DNA from: an uncultured bacterium | GTDB lineage: Bacteria > Verrucomicrobiota > Kiritimatiellia > RFP12 > UBA1067 | NCBI GenBank assembly: GCA_902802945.1 | Contig: CADCOC010000068.1 | Coordinates: forward strand, 21,169 to 85,168 | Direction: 5' to 3' | DNA length: 64,000 bases | In this document: in pieces, positions 1 through 6,442 of the stretch | How positions within the stretch are numbered: position 1 is the stretch's first letter | Layout of the letters: each line of letters starts with the position of its first letter | Translations under genes and position numbers: made by a program | Notes under the pieces: generated by a model | The model's database searches: none | Told to the model about the DNA's origin: nothing | Seen by the model: the letters and a program-made list of their open reading frames with translations, nothing else

Positions 1-1
1 C

Positions 2-118
2 ATCCGCCAGACCTTTCTCGGCGATTACCGCATCATCTATCGCGTAAAAGAGAACATTCCGGAAATCATCTCCATCCGCCACGGGCATTTCCTCATCCGC
101 TCCCCGCGCTCGCTGTAA
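2..118 (+). CDS. ParE/RelE-type toxin, C-terminal end (partial)
   Basis: This reading frame is open from the window edge to TAA at 116-118 and gives the last 38 residues of a small toxin. It aligns with the C-terminus of the ParE-like toxin at 1604-1900: both have a GDYR-(I/V)-IYRV core, then (I/V)ISxRHGHFLIRS and a short end. The family consists of RelE/ParE-fold mRNA interferases or gyrase poisons. The 5' part and any antitoxin lie outside the window. It is the first cargo of the repeat-separated array that runs to about 6.4 kb. The homology is clear; the target of the toxin cannot be told from this piece. Confidence 0.75.
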   Translation: MRQTFLGDYRIIYRVKENIPEIISIRHGHFLIRSPRSL

Positions 119-139
119 CAAACCATCAACCCGCAGCGA

Positions 140-274
140 GATGGTCGCGCTTGTCGGGGTGGCGGGCCTCCGCGCCCGCAACTGGGACAACGGGCATCTT
201 GCCCGTTGCGGTAGGGCGCGATCACCGAGCGCGCCGCCCGGTGGGGCGAGCCCTCCGGGCGAGCCGCGCGCCCC
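140..274. repeat. REP-like GC hairpin block, copy 1 (A1)
   Basis: The block holds stacked short inverted repeats: GCGGGC/GCCCGC around 161-179, CAACGGGC-ATCTT-GCCCGTTG around 188-208, then a GGGCGAGCC-type stem. The same word series recurs at 839, 1949, 3747, 5640 and 30362. Related words occur inside coding genes at about 52.2 and 56.4 kb. The short ORFs that cross it are products of its composition. It lies immediately downstream (in minus-strand sense) of a surface-protein gene tail, so it could also act as a terminator. Confidence 0.8.
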
Positions 275-373
275 CTACTGCACCTCCACCACCTTGAAGA
301 ACCGCATCGCCGCCTTCTCCTCCGCCGTCGCCACTTCAACCGACTTCCACTCGCCATTCAGCACATCAACAGC
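275..373 (-). pseudogene. 3' tail of a surface-protein gene, copy 1 (B1)
   Basis: Reading the minus strand gives NGEWKSVE..EEKAAMRFFKV(V)EVQ-stop. It is the same C-terminal end found at 1043, 2018, 3940 and 5812. The sequence matches the general style of C-terminal domains ending large secreted proteins of this lineage. No upstream gene body is present here; the frame runs into unrelated sequence near 373. One Val codon of the VVVEVQ end is missing. It is a detached gene end, not a functional gene. The parent protein is not in the window. Confidence 0.6.
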
Positions 374-422
374 CCCGTTAAAGGGGTATTTTTAGGTTCT
401 TTAAATAAAACCACCCCCTTAA

Positions 423-800
423 CTTGCCATTTCGCGGCAGATCTGCTATGGCTTCTACTTCGCCACAAATACCGACAACCGAATCAACTACGGGCCGGCG
501 CTTGAGAATGTGGTCTACACCTACGCCCGTTCCCACGGCTATGCGGCAAGCATCGGGCGAATAGGTCCGCTTGAATGCGATTTCATTCTCCGCAAGGGCG
601 ATGCCGGATACGCCTACGTGCAGGCGTGCATGACCATGATGAACGACCGCAAAACCGAAGACCGAGAATACGCGCCGCTGGAGAAGATTCGCGACAACTA
701 TCCAAAGTACGTCCTCACGCGCAACGATCCCATCCAGCAGCGCAACGGCATCATACACGCAAACCTTCCGGAGTTCATGCGTGACGGCACCGCGTTCTGA
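423..800 (+). pseudogene. C-terminal remnant of an AAA_14/DUF4143 ATPase
   Basis: The frame is open from 423 (after a TAA at 420-422) to the stop at 798-800. It translates to the end of a DUF4143 protein: a GFYFATNTDNRI segment, then LENVVYTYARSHGY, LECDFILRKGD, a YVQ strand, EYAPLEKIRDNYPKYVLT and NGIIHANLPEF. This pattern (LEN-x-VY, a (D/E)-CDF acidic motif, and IKDNYPKYVLT) is characteristic of the PD-(D/E)XK-like C-terminal domain. The P-loop half is missing, so this is a relic. The GTG at 510 is not a credible start because family homology continues upstream of it. Confidence 0.72.
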
Positions 801-838
801 ACCACAGGCCAAACACGCCCCCCGTCGCGCCCGTTGCG

Positions 839-1042
839 GGATGGTCGCGCTTGTCGGGGTGGCGGGCGTCTCGCCCGCAGCTAGGCCAACGGGCGTCCCG
901 CCCGTTGCGGGATGGTCGTGCTTGTCGGGGTGGCGGGCGTCCGCGCCCGCAACTGGGACAACGGGCATCTTGCCCGTTGCGGTAGGGCGCGATCACCGAG
1001 CGCGCCGCAAGGTGGGGCGAGCCCTCCGGGCGAGCCGCCCCC
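839..1042. repeat. REP-like GC hairpin block, copy 2 (A2)
   Basis: This is a double version of the hairpin block. A first unit has GGCGTCTCGCCCGC and CAACGGGCGTCCCGCCCGTTG stems; a second runs from about 905, and both open with the CTTGTCGGGGTGGCGGGC word. The block ends against the second copy of the surface-protein tail. The tandem arrangement suggests slipped or unequal recombination. Confidence 0.8.
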
Positions 1043-1135
1043 CTACTGCACCTCCACCACCACCTTGAAAAACCGCATCGCCGCCTTCTCCGCCACCGTC
1101 GCGCCTTCAACCGCTTTCTACTCACCGCCAACGTC
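1043..1135 (-). pseudogene. 3' tail of a surface-protein gene, copy 2 (B2), with nonsense mutation
   Basis: Minus-strand translation gives the KAVEGATVAEKAAMRFFKVVVEVQ-like end (quoted in part). The conserved Trp of the GEW(K) motif is replaced by an in-frame TAG. This shows the copy is not under coding selection. Homology stops near 1135, just before the palindrome that opens the toxin-antitoxin cassette. Confidence 0.6.
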
Positions 1136-1147
1136 ACCACCACAAAA

Positions 1148-1174
1148 TGCGAAAACAGGTCACCTGTTTTCGCA
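1148..1174. repeat. Perfect 13-bp inverted repeat at 5' side of TA cassette
   Basis: TGCGAAAACAGGT and its exact complement are separated by one base. The core AAAACAGGT is shared with the longer palindrome at 1898-1935 on the other side of the toxin-antitoxin pair. It lies 17 bp upstream of the -35 box, so it could be an operator, a cassette boundary, or both. Confidence 0.7.
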
Positions 1175-1190
1175 CTCCCTTAATCCCCCC

Positions 1191-1219
1191 TTGACTATAT
1201 GCACATAATCATGTACACT
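1191..1219 (+). promoter_or_regulatory. Sigma-70-like promoter of the TA pair
   Basis: TTGACT (1191-1196) and TACACT (1214-1219) are separated by 17 bp, followed 28 bp later by the antitoxin ATG. The imperfect dyad TATGCACAT/ATGTACACT overlaps the spacer and -10 box. That would fit autorepression by the antitoxin-toxin complex. Confidence 0.65.
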
Positions 1220-1247
1220 ACTTGGCATCCAACAAGGAACACCAGCC

Positions 1248-1607
1248 ATGCCGACAGCCAAAGTAAAAACCAGTACCTCCACGCATCCCCGCAAGCGCCC
1301 GTTTCACTGGACGCCGCGTCTCTCCGAGGACGTCATTTCCTTTTCCAAATGCCGCAACAACCTCGCCGCATGTCTGAAACGCGTAGGCGAGACGCATCGC
1401 CTCATCTTCATCACGCAGAACGGACGCCCAACTTCCTTCATTGGAAACATCGAAGACTGGGACGCATTCGTCGAGACGCAGGAATTGATGGCTGACGTGC
1501 GTGCGGCGGAAACGGAACTGGACGCCGGGCAAGGTATTCCTCACGCCGAGCTGAAGCGCCAAGTCGAAGTTGAAGGCGAAGCGATGCGCAGGGAACTCGG
1601 ACTATGA
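1248..1607 (+). CDS. Phd/YefM-like antitoxin of a ParE-type pair
   Basis: A 119-residue protein. ATG at 1248 is preceded by AAGGAAC at proper spacing. A basic, Ser/Thr-rich start is followed by a Phd-like core: FSKCRNNLAACLKRV, then THRLIFITQNGRPTSFIGNIEDW. This resembles the YefM/Phd fold, in which a helix is followed by a pair of strands that carry the 'RP' motif. The C-terminal half is helical and charged, as expected for toxin wrapping. It overlaps the toxin start by 4 bp (ATGA), the usual coupling for such pairs. The exact antitoxin family is inferred from the fold pattern and the neighbour. Confidence 0.78.
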   Translation: MPTAKVKTSTSTHPRKRPFHWTPRLSEDVISFSKCRNNLAACLKRVGETHRLIFITQNGRPTSFIGNIEDWDAFVETQELMADVRAAETELDAGQGIPHAELKRQVEVEGEAMRRELGL

Positions 1608-1900
1608 TCCGCTGGTCCCCGCGAGGTAAAAGACGGCTTCTCGGCTGTATGCGGTATATCGCCGAGCAAAGCCAGGACTGGCCGACCGTCATCAATTGGC
1701 GTAATCGTGTTTACGAAGCCGTCGAGCATCTTGAAGATTTTCCGGAGTCCGGAACGATCGTGCGCGAACTGAACCGTAAAGACATTCGCGAGGTCATTGT
1801 AGGCGACTACCGTGTCATCTACCGCGTCAAGCGTAGAACACCCGAAGTCATCTCCGTACGCCATGGCCACTTCCTGATCCGCTCCATCCTTTCACTGTAG
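1604..1900 (+). CDS. ParE/RelE-superfamily toxin
   Basis: A 98-residue protein coupled to the antitoxin by ATGA. It has a basic N-terminus, YIAEQSQDWPTVINWRNRVYEAVEHLEDFPESGTIVREL (a long helix with the 'L..FP..G..V.E' turn typical of ParE), then REVIVGDYRVIYRV and VISVRHGHFLI. These are hallmarks of the RelE/ParE fold. Family members inhibit gyrase or cut mRNA; which applies here is not visible. The stop codon lies inside the 17-bp inverted repeat that closes the cassette. A second toxin of the same type ends at 118. Confidence 0.85.
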   Translation: MIRWSPRGKRRLLGCMRYIAEQSQDWPTVINWRNRVYEAVEHLEDFPESGTIVRELNRKDIREVIVGDYRVIYRVKRRTPEVISVRHGHFLIRSILSL

Positions 1901-1935
1901 TGTCAAAACAGGTCAGCAGACCTGTTTTGACACTA
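1898..1935. repeat. Perfect 17-bp inverted repeat at 3' side of TA cassette
   Basis: TAGTGTCAAAACAGGTC (1898-1914), a 4-base AGCA loop, and the exact complement (1919-1935). The left arm includes the toxin stop codon. No T-run follows, so it is not a classical terminator. It shares the AAAACAGGT core with the palindrome at 1148-1174. Confidence 0.75.
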
Positions 1936-1948
1936 TGACGGGGAGCGC

Positions 1949-2010
1949 CTATCGGGGTTGCGGGCGTCTCGCCCGCAACTGGGACAACGGGCGTCCCGCC
2001 CGTTGCGGGA
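1949..2010. repeat. REP-like GC hairpin block, copy 3 (A3, short)
   Basis: A single unit with GCGGGCGTCTCGCCCGC and CAACGGGCGTCCCGCCCGTTG stems. It is directly followed by surface-protein tail copy 3. It lacks the ATCACCGAGCGCGCC extension of the longer copies. Confidence 0.8.
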
Positions 2011-2017
2011 GCTCCCC

Positions 2018-2278
2018 CTACTGCACCTCCACCACCACCTTGAAGAACCGCATCGCCGCCTTCTCCGCCGCCGCCGCCCCTTCAACCGACTTCCACTCGC
2101 CATTCAACGTCTCCGCCCCCTTCAGCACGGCCTGTATCTCCGCACCCGTCCAGCGGTTCACCTTCGGCTCCCACTCCACTTTCGGCTTACCATCCACCAT
2201 CTCAATGGACACAATGCGGAAGTCGTCCGTCACATCCGCCGGATCAAGCCCCAACGCATAGCACTCCGCCGCCATATC
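2018..2278 (-). pseudogene. 3' tail of a surface-protein gene, copy 3 (B3), longest
   Basis: This is the longest of the five detached tails: about 85 codons open from ATG 2275 to the stop at 2018. It reads AAECYALGLDPADVTDDFRI, then VDGKP.VEWEPKVNRWTGAEI, VLKGAETLNGEW and AMRFFKVVVEVQ. This is a complete C-terminal domain without the protein that should precede it. No ribosome-binding site precedes the ATG. It starts 8 bp after the end of the AbiEii gene, so it might be read through from it. Confidence 0.6.
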
Positions 2279-2285
2279 TAGTCAA

Positions 2286-3113
2286 TCATGCCTGTACTAT
2301 CTTCGCAATAAACTCATTCGCCCAGACCACCGCTTCATCTACAGTATGGCAAATGTCTGAATTGTCTCTGACCGTACCAAGAGCCGCATCATACTTGGCA
2401 TCCCATTCTTCTCCCTTCCTAATCACCGGCGGCCATGCCTGCTTTCGCCGATAATCAAAAAGCCTCACACACTTTGACTTTATATCCACAAAATCCAGCT
2501 GCGATTGTCTGCCAATCAGCATAAGGTCAATCAAGTCGTGCGCACGATCCGAACCCTCTTCAGAAAGCGCATGAAGCTTCTGGGCTATCTGGTACGACAG
2601 CTTCATCACACGAAGCGGTTGCGGGCGTGGAAACTGCATCTGCTCAAATGCATCGGCGAGTTCTTCCGGAAGGAATTCCTCGTATTCGTCGGCGTCGCCG
2701 ATTTCATTGTGACCGATTTCAATGCGAATCGTCTGCCATGGACGCCCCATGTACTTGAGTTTTGCATCATACGGCCGCATCACATATTTGCCCGGAACGT
2801 CCTTCGGCTTCGCCGGCTCGACTTCGACCAGATCGGCCGTAAAACCATTCCATCCGACCGCAAGTGCGCGTTGAAGTCGGTCAACGTATTCGCCATGCTC
2901 CATGACGCGAGCCGTATCTACATCGCGCGTATACCGTGTTAGTCTGGAACCATAGCGGAACATCAGCGAGCTTCCGCCTTTTATGACTCCGTCTGGAAGC
3001 ATCTGTCCAACGATGACATTCGCCAGTTGACGGGACAGGCGCACCGCATCGGCTCCCGCCGCTACTGTGTTGATCGCGCGAATCAGGTTCGTACATGTAT
3101 TCGGACGTTTCAT
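2286..3113 (-). CDS. AbiEii-type nucleotidyltransferase toxin
   Basis: A 275-residue protein of the AbiEii/AbiGii nucleotidyltransferase family, toxin of type IV abortive-infection systems. The nucleotidyltransferase signature is visible: KGGSSLMFRYG (GGS near residue 47), then TRYTRDVD with two Asp for metal binding. A later KLHALSEEGSDRAHDLIDLML segment matches the family's conserved K..R..D..D helix. The family blocks growth by transferring nucleotides to tRNA or other targets. The ATG overlaps the upstream antitoxin stop as ATGA. The pair is one cargo of the repeat-separated array. Confidence 0.85.
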   Translation of the reverse strand: MKRPNTCTNLIRAINTVAAGADAVRLSRQLANVIVGQMLPDGVIKGGSSLMFRYGSRLTRYTRDVDTARVMEHGEYVDRLQRALAVGWNGFTADLVEVEPAKPKDVPGKYVMRPYDAKLKYMGRPWQTIRIEIGHNEIGDADEYEEFLPEELADAFEQMQFPRPQPLRVMKLSYQIAQKLHALSEEGSDRAHDLIDLMLIGRQSQLDFVDIKSKCVRLFDYRRKQAWPPVIRKGEEWDAKYDAALGTVRDNSDICHTVDEAVVWANEFIAKIVQA

Positions 3114-3640
3114 ACATTAAACTCCTTTTTGATGCGCTCGTTGTCTGGTACGGAAAGCAGTCCCCTCCCACGCGCCTCCGTGATTGCCTGATGCAGTCGC
3201 TCAAGCATCAGACGCCCCTTGGCTTCTATCAACACCGACGCGAGGTTCTGGCAAGGGATGCCATTGAAATCATCCTTGTCTGCGTCCCCGCTTTTCTTCA
3301 CCACTTCTATCCACTCTGGCAACGTACGCCTCACGCGCTTTGTCGTCGCAACGCAAATGCGCAGCGGATTCACCAACGCGAGATTATGCATCGCAAGCAC
3401 GCTATCACCACAAATCCACGCACCATCGCCGACAAGCGCAACAGCCTCGGCGTAATGACAATACTCGCTGTATGGATAGTTTCGGAGCCGAAACACCCCC
3501 CTGCCCACCTTTTCAAGCCGCCCACTGTGAATCCACTCATGTACGTCCTTCAAAGCGGCACCAATCTTCACCGCTTGTGCAGCGGTGAAAATTCCATAGT
3601 TGTCTATGGCCAATTCGGATATTTCATCAAACTTAGACAT
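3110..3640 (-). CDS. AbiEi-type antitoxin / transcriptional repressor
   Basis: A 176-residue protein from ATG 3640 (MSKFDEISEL). The frame is open a further 18 codons upstream but without a better start. The N-terminal part, ELAIDNYGIFTAAQAVKIGAALKDVHEWIHSGRLEKVGRGVFRL, is the winged helix-turn-helix 'AbiEi antitoxin' domain that binds the promoter. A larger C-terminal domain follows. A CCCTAAATAGGG palindrome lies about 11-22 bp upstream of the start and is a good candidate operator. It is coupled to AbiEii by ATGA. Confidence 0.8.
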   Translation of the reverse strand: MSKFDEISELAIDNYGIFTAAQAVKIGAALKDVHEWIHSGRLEKVGRGVFRLRNYPYSEYCHYAEAVALVGDGAWICGDSVLAMHNLALVNPLRICVATTKRVRRTLPEWIEVVKKSGDADKDDFNGIPCQNLASVLIEAKGRLMLERLHQAITEARGRGLLSVPDNERIKKEFNV

Positions 3641-3746
3641 GTCAATACAATCCCTATTTAGGGTATAATTTGCCATCGCGGATAATTCTACCATACGCGA
3701 ATGGGGATTTCAAGCCCCAATGCGAAAACTCATAGGCTTGTCTAGG

Positions 3747-3939
3747 CTTGTCGGGGTGGCGGGCGTCTCGCCCGCAACTAGGCCAACGGGCATCTTGCCC
3801 GTTGCGGGATGGTCGCGCTTGTCGGGGTGGCGGGCCTCCGCGCCCGCAACTGGGACAACGGGCATCTTGCCCGTTGCGGTAGGGCGCAATCACCGAGCGC
3901 GCCGCCCGGTGGGGCGAGCCCTCCGGGCGAGCCGCACCC
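3747..3939. repeat. REP-like GC hairpin block, copy 4 (A4, double)
   Basis: Two consecutive hairpin units (3747-3806 and 3815-3880) followed by the ATCACCGAGCGCGCC and GGGCGAGCCCTCCGGGCGAGCC segments. The layout is nearly the same as copy 2. It is joined directly to surface-protein tail copy 4. Confidence 0.8.
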
Positions 3940-4156
3940 CTACTGCACCTCCACCACCACCTTGAAGAACCGCATCGCCGACTTCTCCGCCGCCGTCGCC
4001 CCTTCAACCGCCTTCCACTCACCATCCAGCGCCGCCGCGCCCTTCAACACGGCCTGTATCTCCGCGCCCGTCCAGCGGTTCACCTTCGGCTCCCACTCAA
4101 CGTTCGGCTCACCATCCACAATCTCAATGGACACAATGCGGAAGTCATTCGTGGCA
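3940..4156 (-). pseudogene. 3' tail of a surface-protein gene, copy 4 (B4)
   Basis: It reads (T)NDFRIVSIEIVDGEP, VEWEPKVNRWTGAEI, LKGAAALDGEW and AMRFFKVVVEVQ-stop on the minus strand. It is close to copy 3 but cut about 40 bp earlier. Homology ends within about 10 bp of the first palindrome of the ATPase promoter region, so the junction coincides with the edge of the ATPase module. Confidence 0.6.
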
Positions 4157-4166
4157 AGCGCCACTG

Positions 4167-4278
4167 TTTGAACTTTCGTGCAGATGCACAAAAGTTCAAA
4201 GCGACACTTGCAACACAAACAAAAAACTGATACACTATTTCCGTTTTGAACTTTCGTGCATGTGCACACAACTTCAAA
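4167..4278 (+). promoter_or_regulatory. Promoter with paired 34-bp palindromes upstream of DUF4143 ATPase
   Basis: Palindrome 1 (4167-4200) has arms TTTGAACTTTCGTGCA and TGCACAAAAGTTCAAA, 15 of 16 matching. Palindrome 2 (4245-4278) repeats the left arm exactly, with a weaker right arm. Between them lie TTGCAA (4208-4213) and TACACT (4231-4236) with a 17-bp spacer. One palindrome thus ends 7 bp before the -35 box and the other begins about at the expected transcription start and ends 14 bp before the ATG. The most economical reading is an autoregulatory operator pair. A recognition site for the ATPase-nuclease itself is the alternative. Confidence 0.7.
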
Positions 4279-4292
4279 GCAGGGCCAAGACG

Positions 4293-5624
4293 ATGATCAT
4301 CAAAAGAGATATTCTTCTAAACAAGCTTATCAAAGCGAAAAACCACAATCTTATCAAGATTCTGGTCGGAATGAGACGTTGCGGGAAGAGTTTTCTACTC
4401 TTCAATCTCTTCAAGCGCCATCTGCTTGACAGTGGTATTCCCTCGGATCATATCGTAGAAATCGACCTTGAATCCGATGACCTTCTTTTCTGCCGCGATG
4501 CAATCACCCTCGGCAAGGAAATCCGTGCACGCCTTCCTTCCGACAACGCCCCGTGTTTCGTCCTCATTGATGAGATTCAACATGCGGAACCTATACTGCC
4601 TGAAGGCACTGATCTCTCGCGCCTGCGCCCAGAAGACCGCAAAAAAGCCTACATCACCTTCTACCATGTTCTCAACGGACTTCTCAAGCGAGAGAACATC
4701 TCCACGTACGTCACCGGCTCCAACGCCGATCTGCTCTCGAAAGAGGTAGCCACGGAGTTCAGAGGACGCGGCGAAACCATCACGGTATCCCCGCTCTCGC
4801 TCGCAGAGTTCGCCGAAACGATGCCCAAGGCGCGGGATTTCTTCCAGGTCCGCGACGCCTATCTCACTTTCGGTGGACTCCCCGAATGCGCCCTCCTTGA
4901 AACCGAATCCGAAAAGCGGCGCTATCTCGACAATCTCAACGCGACCATCTATCTCCGCGACATCATCCAGCGATACAACCTCAAGAACGACGCCCTGCTT
5001 GAAATCGTGGCCGATACGGCCATGAGCAACATCGGCTGCCTCACCAATCCCACGAAACTCAGCAACGCAATCAACTCCACGGGCAAGTTTGTCTGCAACG
5101 AAACGACCGTTCGCAAATACCTCGGTTATCTTGAATCGGCCTTCCTCATCCAGAATGCGCGGCTCTTCGATTTGCGCGGGGACCGCTATCTCGACTACCC
5201 CTCCAAATACTATGCCGTCGATACCGGCATCCGCAATTCGCGTCTCAACTTCCGACAGGACGAAAACACGCACCTCATGGAGAACGTCATCTACAACGAA
5301 CTCATCCGGCGCGACTACGCGGTGGACGTCGGCGCCGTGGAGATGTTCGCAACCGTCGACGGCAAGCGCTGCCGCAAGCGCTACGAAGTGGATTTCGTCG
5401 TCAACAAAGGCGACATGCGCTTTTACATCCAGTCCGCATGGAACATCCCGGACAATGAAAAGCGCGAGCAGGAAACCTTTTCTCTCCGCCACATCGGCGA
5501 CAACTTCAGGAAGGTCGTCGTGACCGGCGACCCCTACGAAAAACCCTGGACTGACCGTAACGGCATCACCTTCATCGGCATCGTGCCGTTTCTCCTCGAC
5601 CCCACCTCTCTGGAAACGCTCTGA
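4293..5624 (+). CDS. AAA_14 / DUF4143 ATPase (STAND-like, PD-(D/E)XK-type C-terminus)
   Basis: 443 residues from ATG 4293. The upstream in-frame ATG at 4260 lies inside the palindrome and is less likely. Residues 26-33 (GMRRCGKS) form the P-loop and 89-96 (FVLIDEIQ) the Walker B. TGSNADLL gives the sensor Ser/Asn motif. A winged-helix-like middle follows (KLSNAI, VRKYLGYLESAFLI). The C-terminal DUF4143 domain has MENVIYNELIRRDY and, near residue 365, EVDFVVNKGDMRFYIQS, the expected strand-pair of a PD-(D/E)XK-type core. The family is abundant in anaerobes and archaea and its function is unknown. It is flanked by composite repeats and controlled by the paired palindromes just upstream. Confidence 0.88.
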   Translation: MIIKRDILLNKLIKAKNHNLIKILVGMRRCGKSFLLFNLFKRHLLDSGIPSDHIVEIDLESDDLLFCRDAITLGKEIRARLPSDNAPCFVLIDEIQHAEPILPEGTDLSRLRPEDRKKAYITFYHVLNGLLKRENISTYVTGSNADLLSKEVATEFRGRGETITVSPLSLAEFAETMPKARDFFQVRDAYLTFGGLPECALLETESEKRRYLDNLNATIYLRDIIQRYNLKNDALLEIVADTAMSNIGCLTNPTKLSNAINSTGKFVCNETTVRKYLGYLESAFLIQNARLFDLRGDRYLDYPSKYYAVDTGIRNSRLNFRQDENTHLMENVIYNELIRRDYAVDVGAVEMFATVDGKRCRKRYEVDFVVNKGDMRFYIQSAWNIPDNEKREQETFSLRHIGDNFRKVVVTGDPYEKPWTDRNGITFIGIVPFLLDPTSLETL

Positions 5625-5639
5625 CCGACCACGCTGCCG

Positions 5640-5811
5640 CGCTTGTCGGGGTGGCGGGCCTCCGCGCCCGCAACTGGGACAACGGGCATCTTGCCCGTTG
5701 CGGGAGGGCCGCGCTTGTCGGGGTGGCGGGCCTCCGCGCCCGCAACTGGGACAACGGGCATCTTGCCCGTTGCGGTAGGGCGCGATCACCGAGCGCCACC
5801 GAGCGCGCCCC
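5640..5811. repeat. REP-like GC hairpin block, copy 5 (A5, double)
   Basis: Two near-identical units in tandem (5642-5707 and 5711-5775), followed by ATCACCGAGCGC words. It begins 15 bp after the ATPase stop. It ends against surface-protein tail copy 5. Confidence 0.8.
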
Positions 5812-5962
5812 CTACTGCACCTCCACCACCACCTTGAAGAACCGCATCGCCGCCTTCTCCGCCGCCGTCGCCCCTTCAACCGACTTCCACGGCCCCTCCA
5901 ACGTCACCGCGCCCTTTACAAGCACCCACACCCATCCCAACTTTTGAGATGTCCTACTAATG
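5812..5962 (-). pseudogene. 3' tail of a surface-protein gene, copy 5 (B5)
   Basis: The minus strand reads SQKLGWVWVLVKGAVTLEGPW, KSVEGATAAEKAAM and RFFKVVVEVQ-stop, with no stop inside. The last about 33 residues match the other four tails; the SQKLGW start differs from copies 3 and 4. This marks a further paralogue of the missing parent protein. It abuts the retroelement-like remnant at about 6.0 kb. Confidence 0.55.
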
Positions 5963-6040
5963 GGGATGGCATGACCGTCTTTCGTCGGCGTTGCCGAACA
6001 GGAATGCGTCGGGGATTGTGAACCTGTCTTGAAATCACAA

Positions 6041-6175
6041 TGCTGGGGGGCCGCAAGGCGGAAGCCGAGGTTGTTGCTGTGGGGTGTTGTTGTTCCGATT
6101 GCCCGCCGTTCAGTTTCTGGAGTTGCTGTTCCATCTGCCGCCCCGGTTCACGCGGTTCGAGTTGCCAGCCTGACG
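6041..6175 (-). other. Template-repeat-like remnant of a diversity-generating retroelement
   Basis: Minus-strand sequence has an FGE/C-type-lectin variable-region pattern rich in AAC/AAT: SNRVNRGGRWNSNSRN, then an in-frame TGA, AGNRNNNTP, a one-base frame change, and NNLGFRLAA. An Asn-rich, non-translatable copy of a variable domain next to a protein of that fold is what a template repeat looks like. Nineteen bases (6049-6067) are identical to the end of the FGE-type gene at 6455-6473. The match between the two is not restricted to A positions, so it is not a clean template/variable pair with that gene. No reverse transcriptase is present. Decayed second FGE gene is the simpler alternative. 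Confidence 0.4.
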
Positions 6176-6190
6176 TGTCGTTGCACACCT

Positions 6191-6340
6191 TCAAAGACCT
6201 TCAACGCAGAACCGCCATGTGCCCGCGTCGTAGGTCTTGGTGACGGGCACATTCCGGTACGAACGCAGGAAGGCATTCAGCATGCCTTCCGACGTCGCAT
6301 CGGACTCGCTTGGCGGCACAAACGTCTTGAACTGGCTCAT
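6191..6340 (-). CDS. 49-aa ORF resembling the start of a DGR HRDC-type accessory protein
   Basis: ATG 6340 is preceded by GAGG at good spacing and the frame runs to TGA at 6191. The product starts MSQFKTFVPP, has LNAFLRSYR, and ends TWRFCVEGL. From memory, this matches the N-terminus of the HRDC-domain accessory protein that some diversity-generating retroelements carry between target gene and template. The HRDC domain itself is absent. It lies between the FGE-type gene and the template-like sequence, which is the order such a locus would have. The assignment is from recollection of family sequences and is unverified; it is most likely a truncated, non-functional gene. Confidence 0.4.
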   Translation of the reverse strand: MSQFKTFVPPSESDATSEGMLNAFLRSYRNVPVTKTYDAGTWRFCVEGL

Positions 6341-6442
6341 CGCTTACCTCGCGGACTCGCGTCAACCGAGCTTTCGCTCCGCGAACCCGCGTTCCGCGCT
6401 GGATGCTTTCGACCGCCGCTCGCCCTTGCCTGCTTTACCGGT

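Noticed and set aside
140-5811. Short ORFs such as GRARSPSAP/RNGQDARCPS proteins in the hairpin blocks
   Set aside because: They are translations of repeated hairpin DNA in several frames, without starts or conservation as proteins in these places.
4395-5879. 494-aa minus-strand frame across the ATPase gene
   Set aside because: Antisense to a clear AAA_14/DUF4143 gene and extends into repeat block A; no domain.
1-6340. Integron with attC sites
   Set aside because: No tyrosine-recombinase integrase and no attC consensus (R'/R'' boxes) seen; repeats are composite hairpin plus gene tail.
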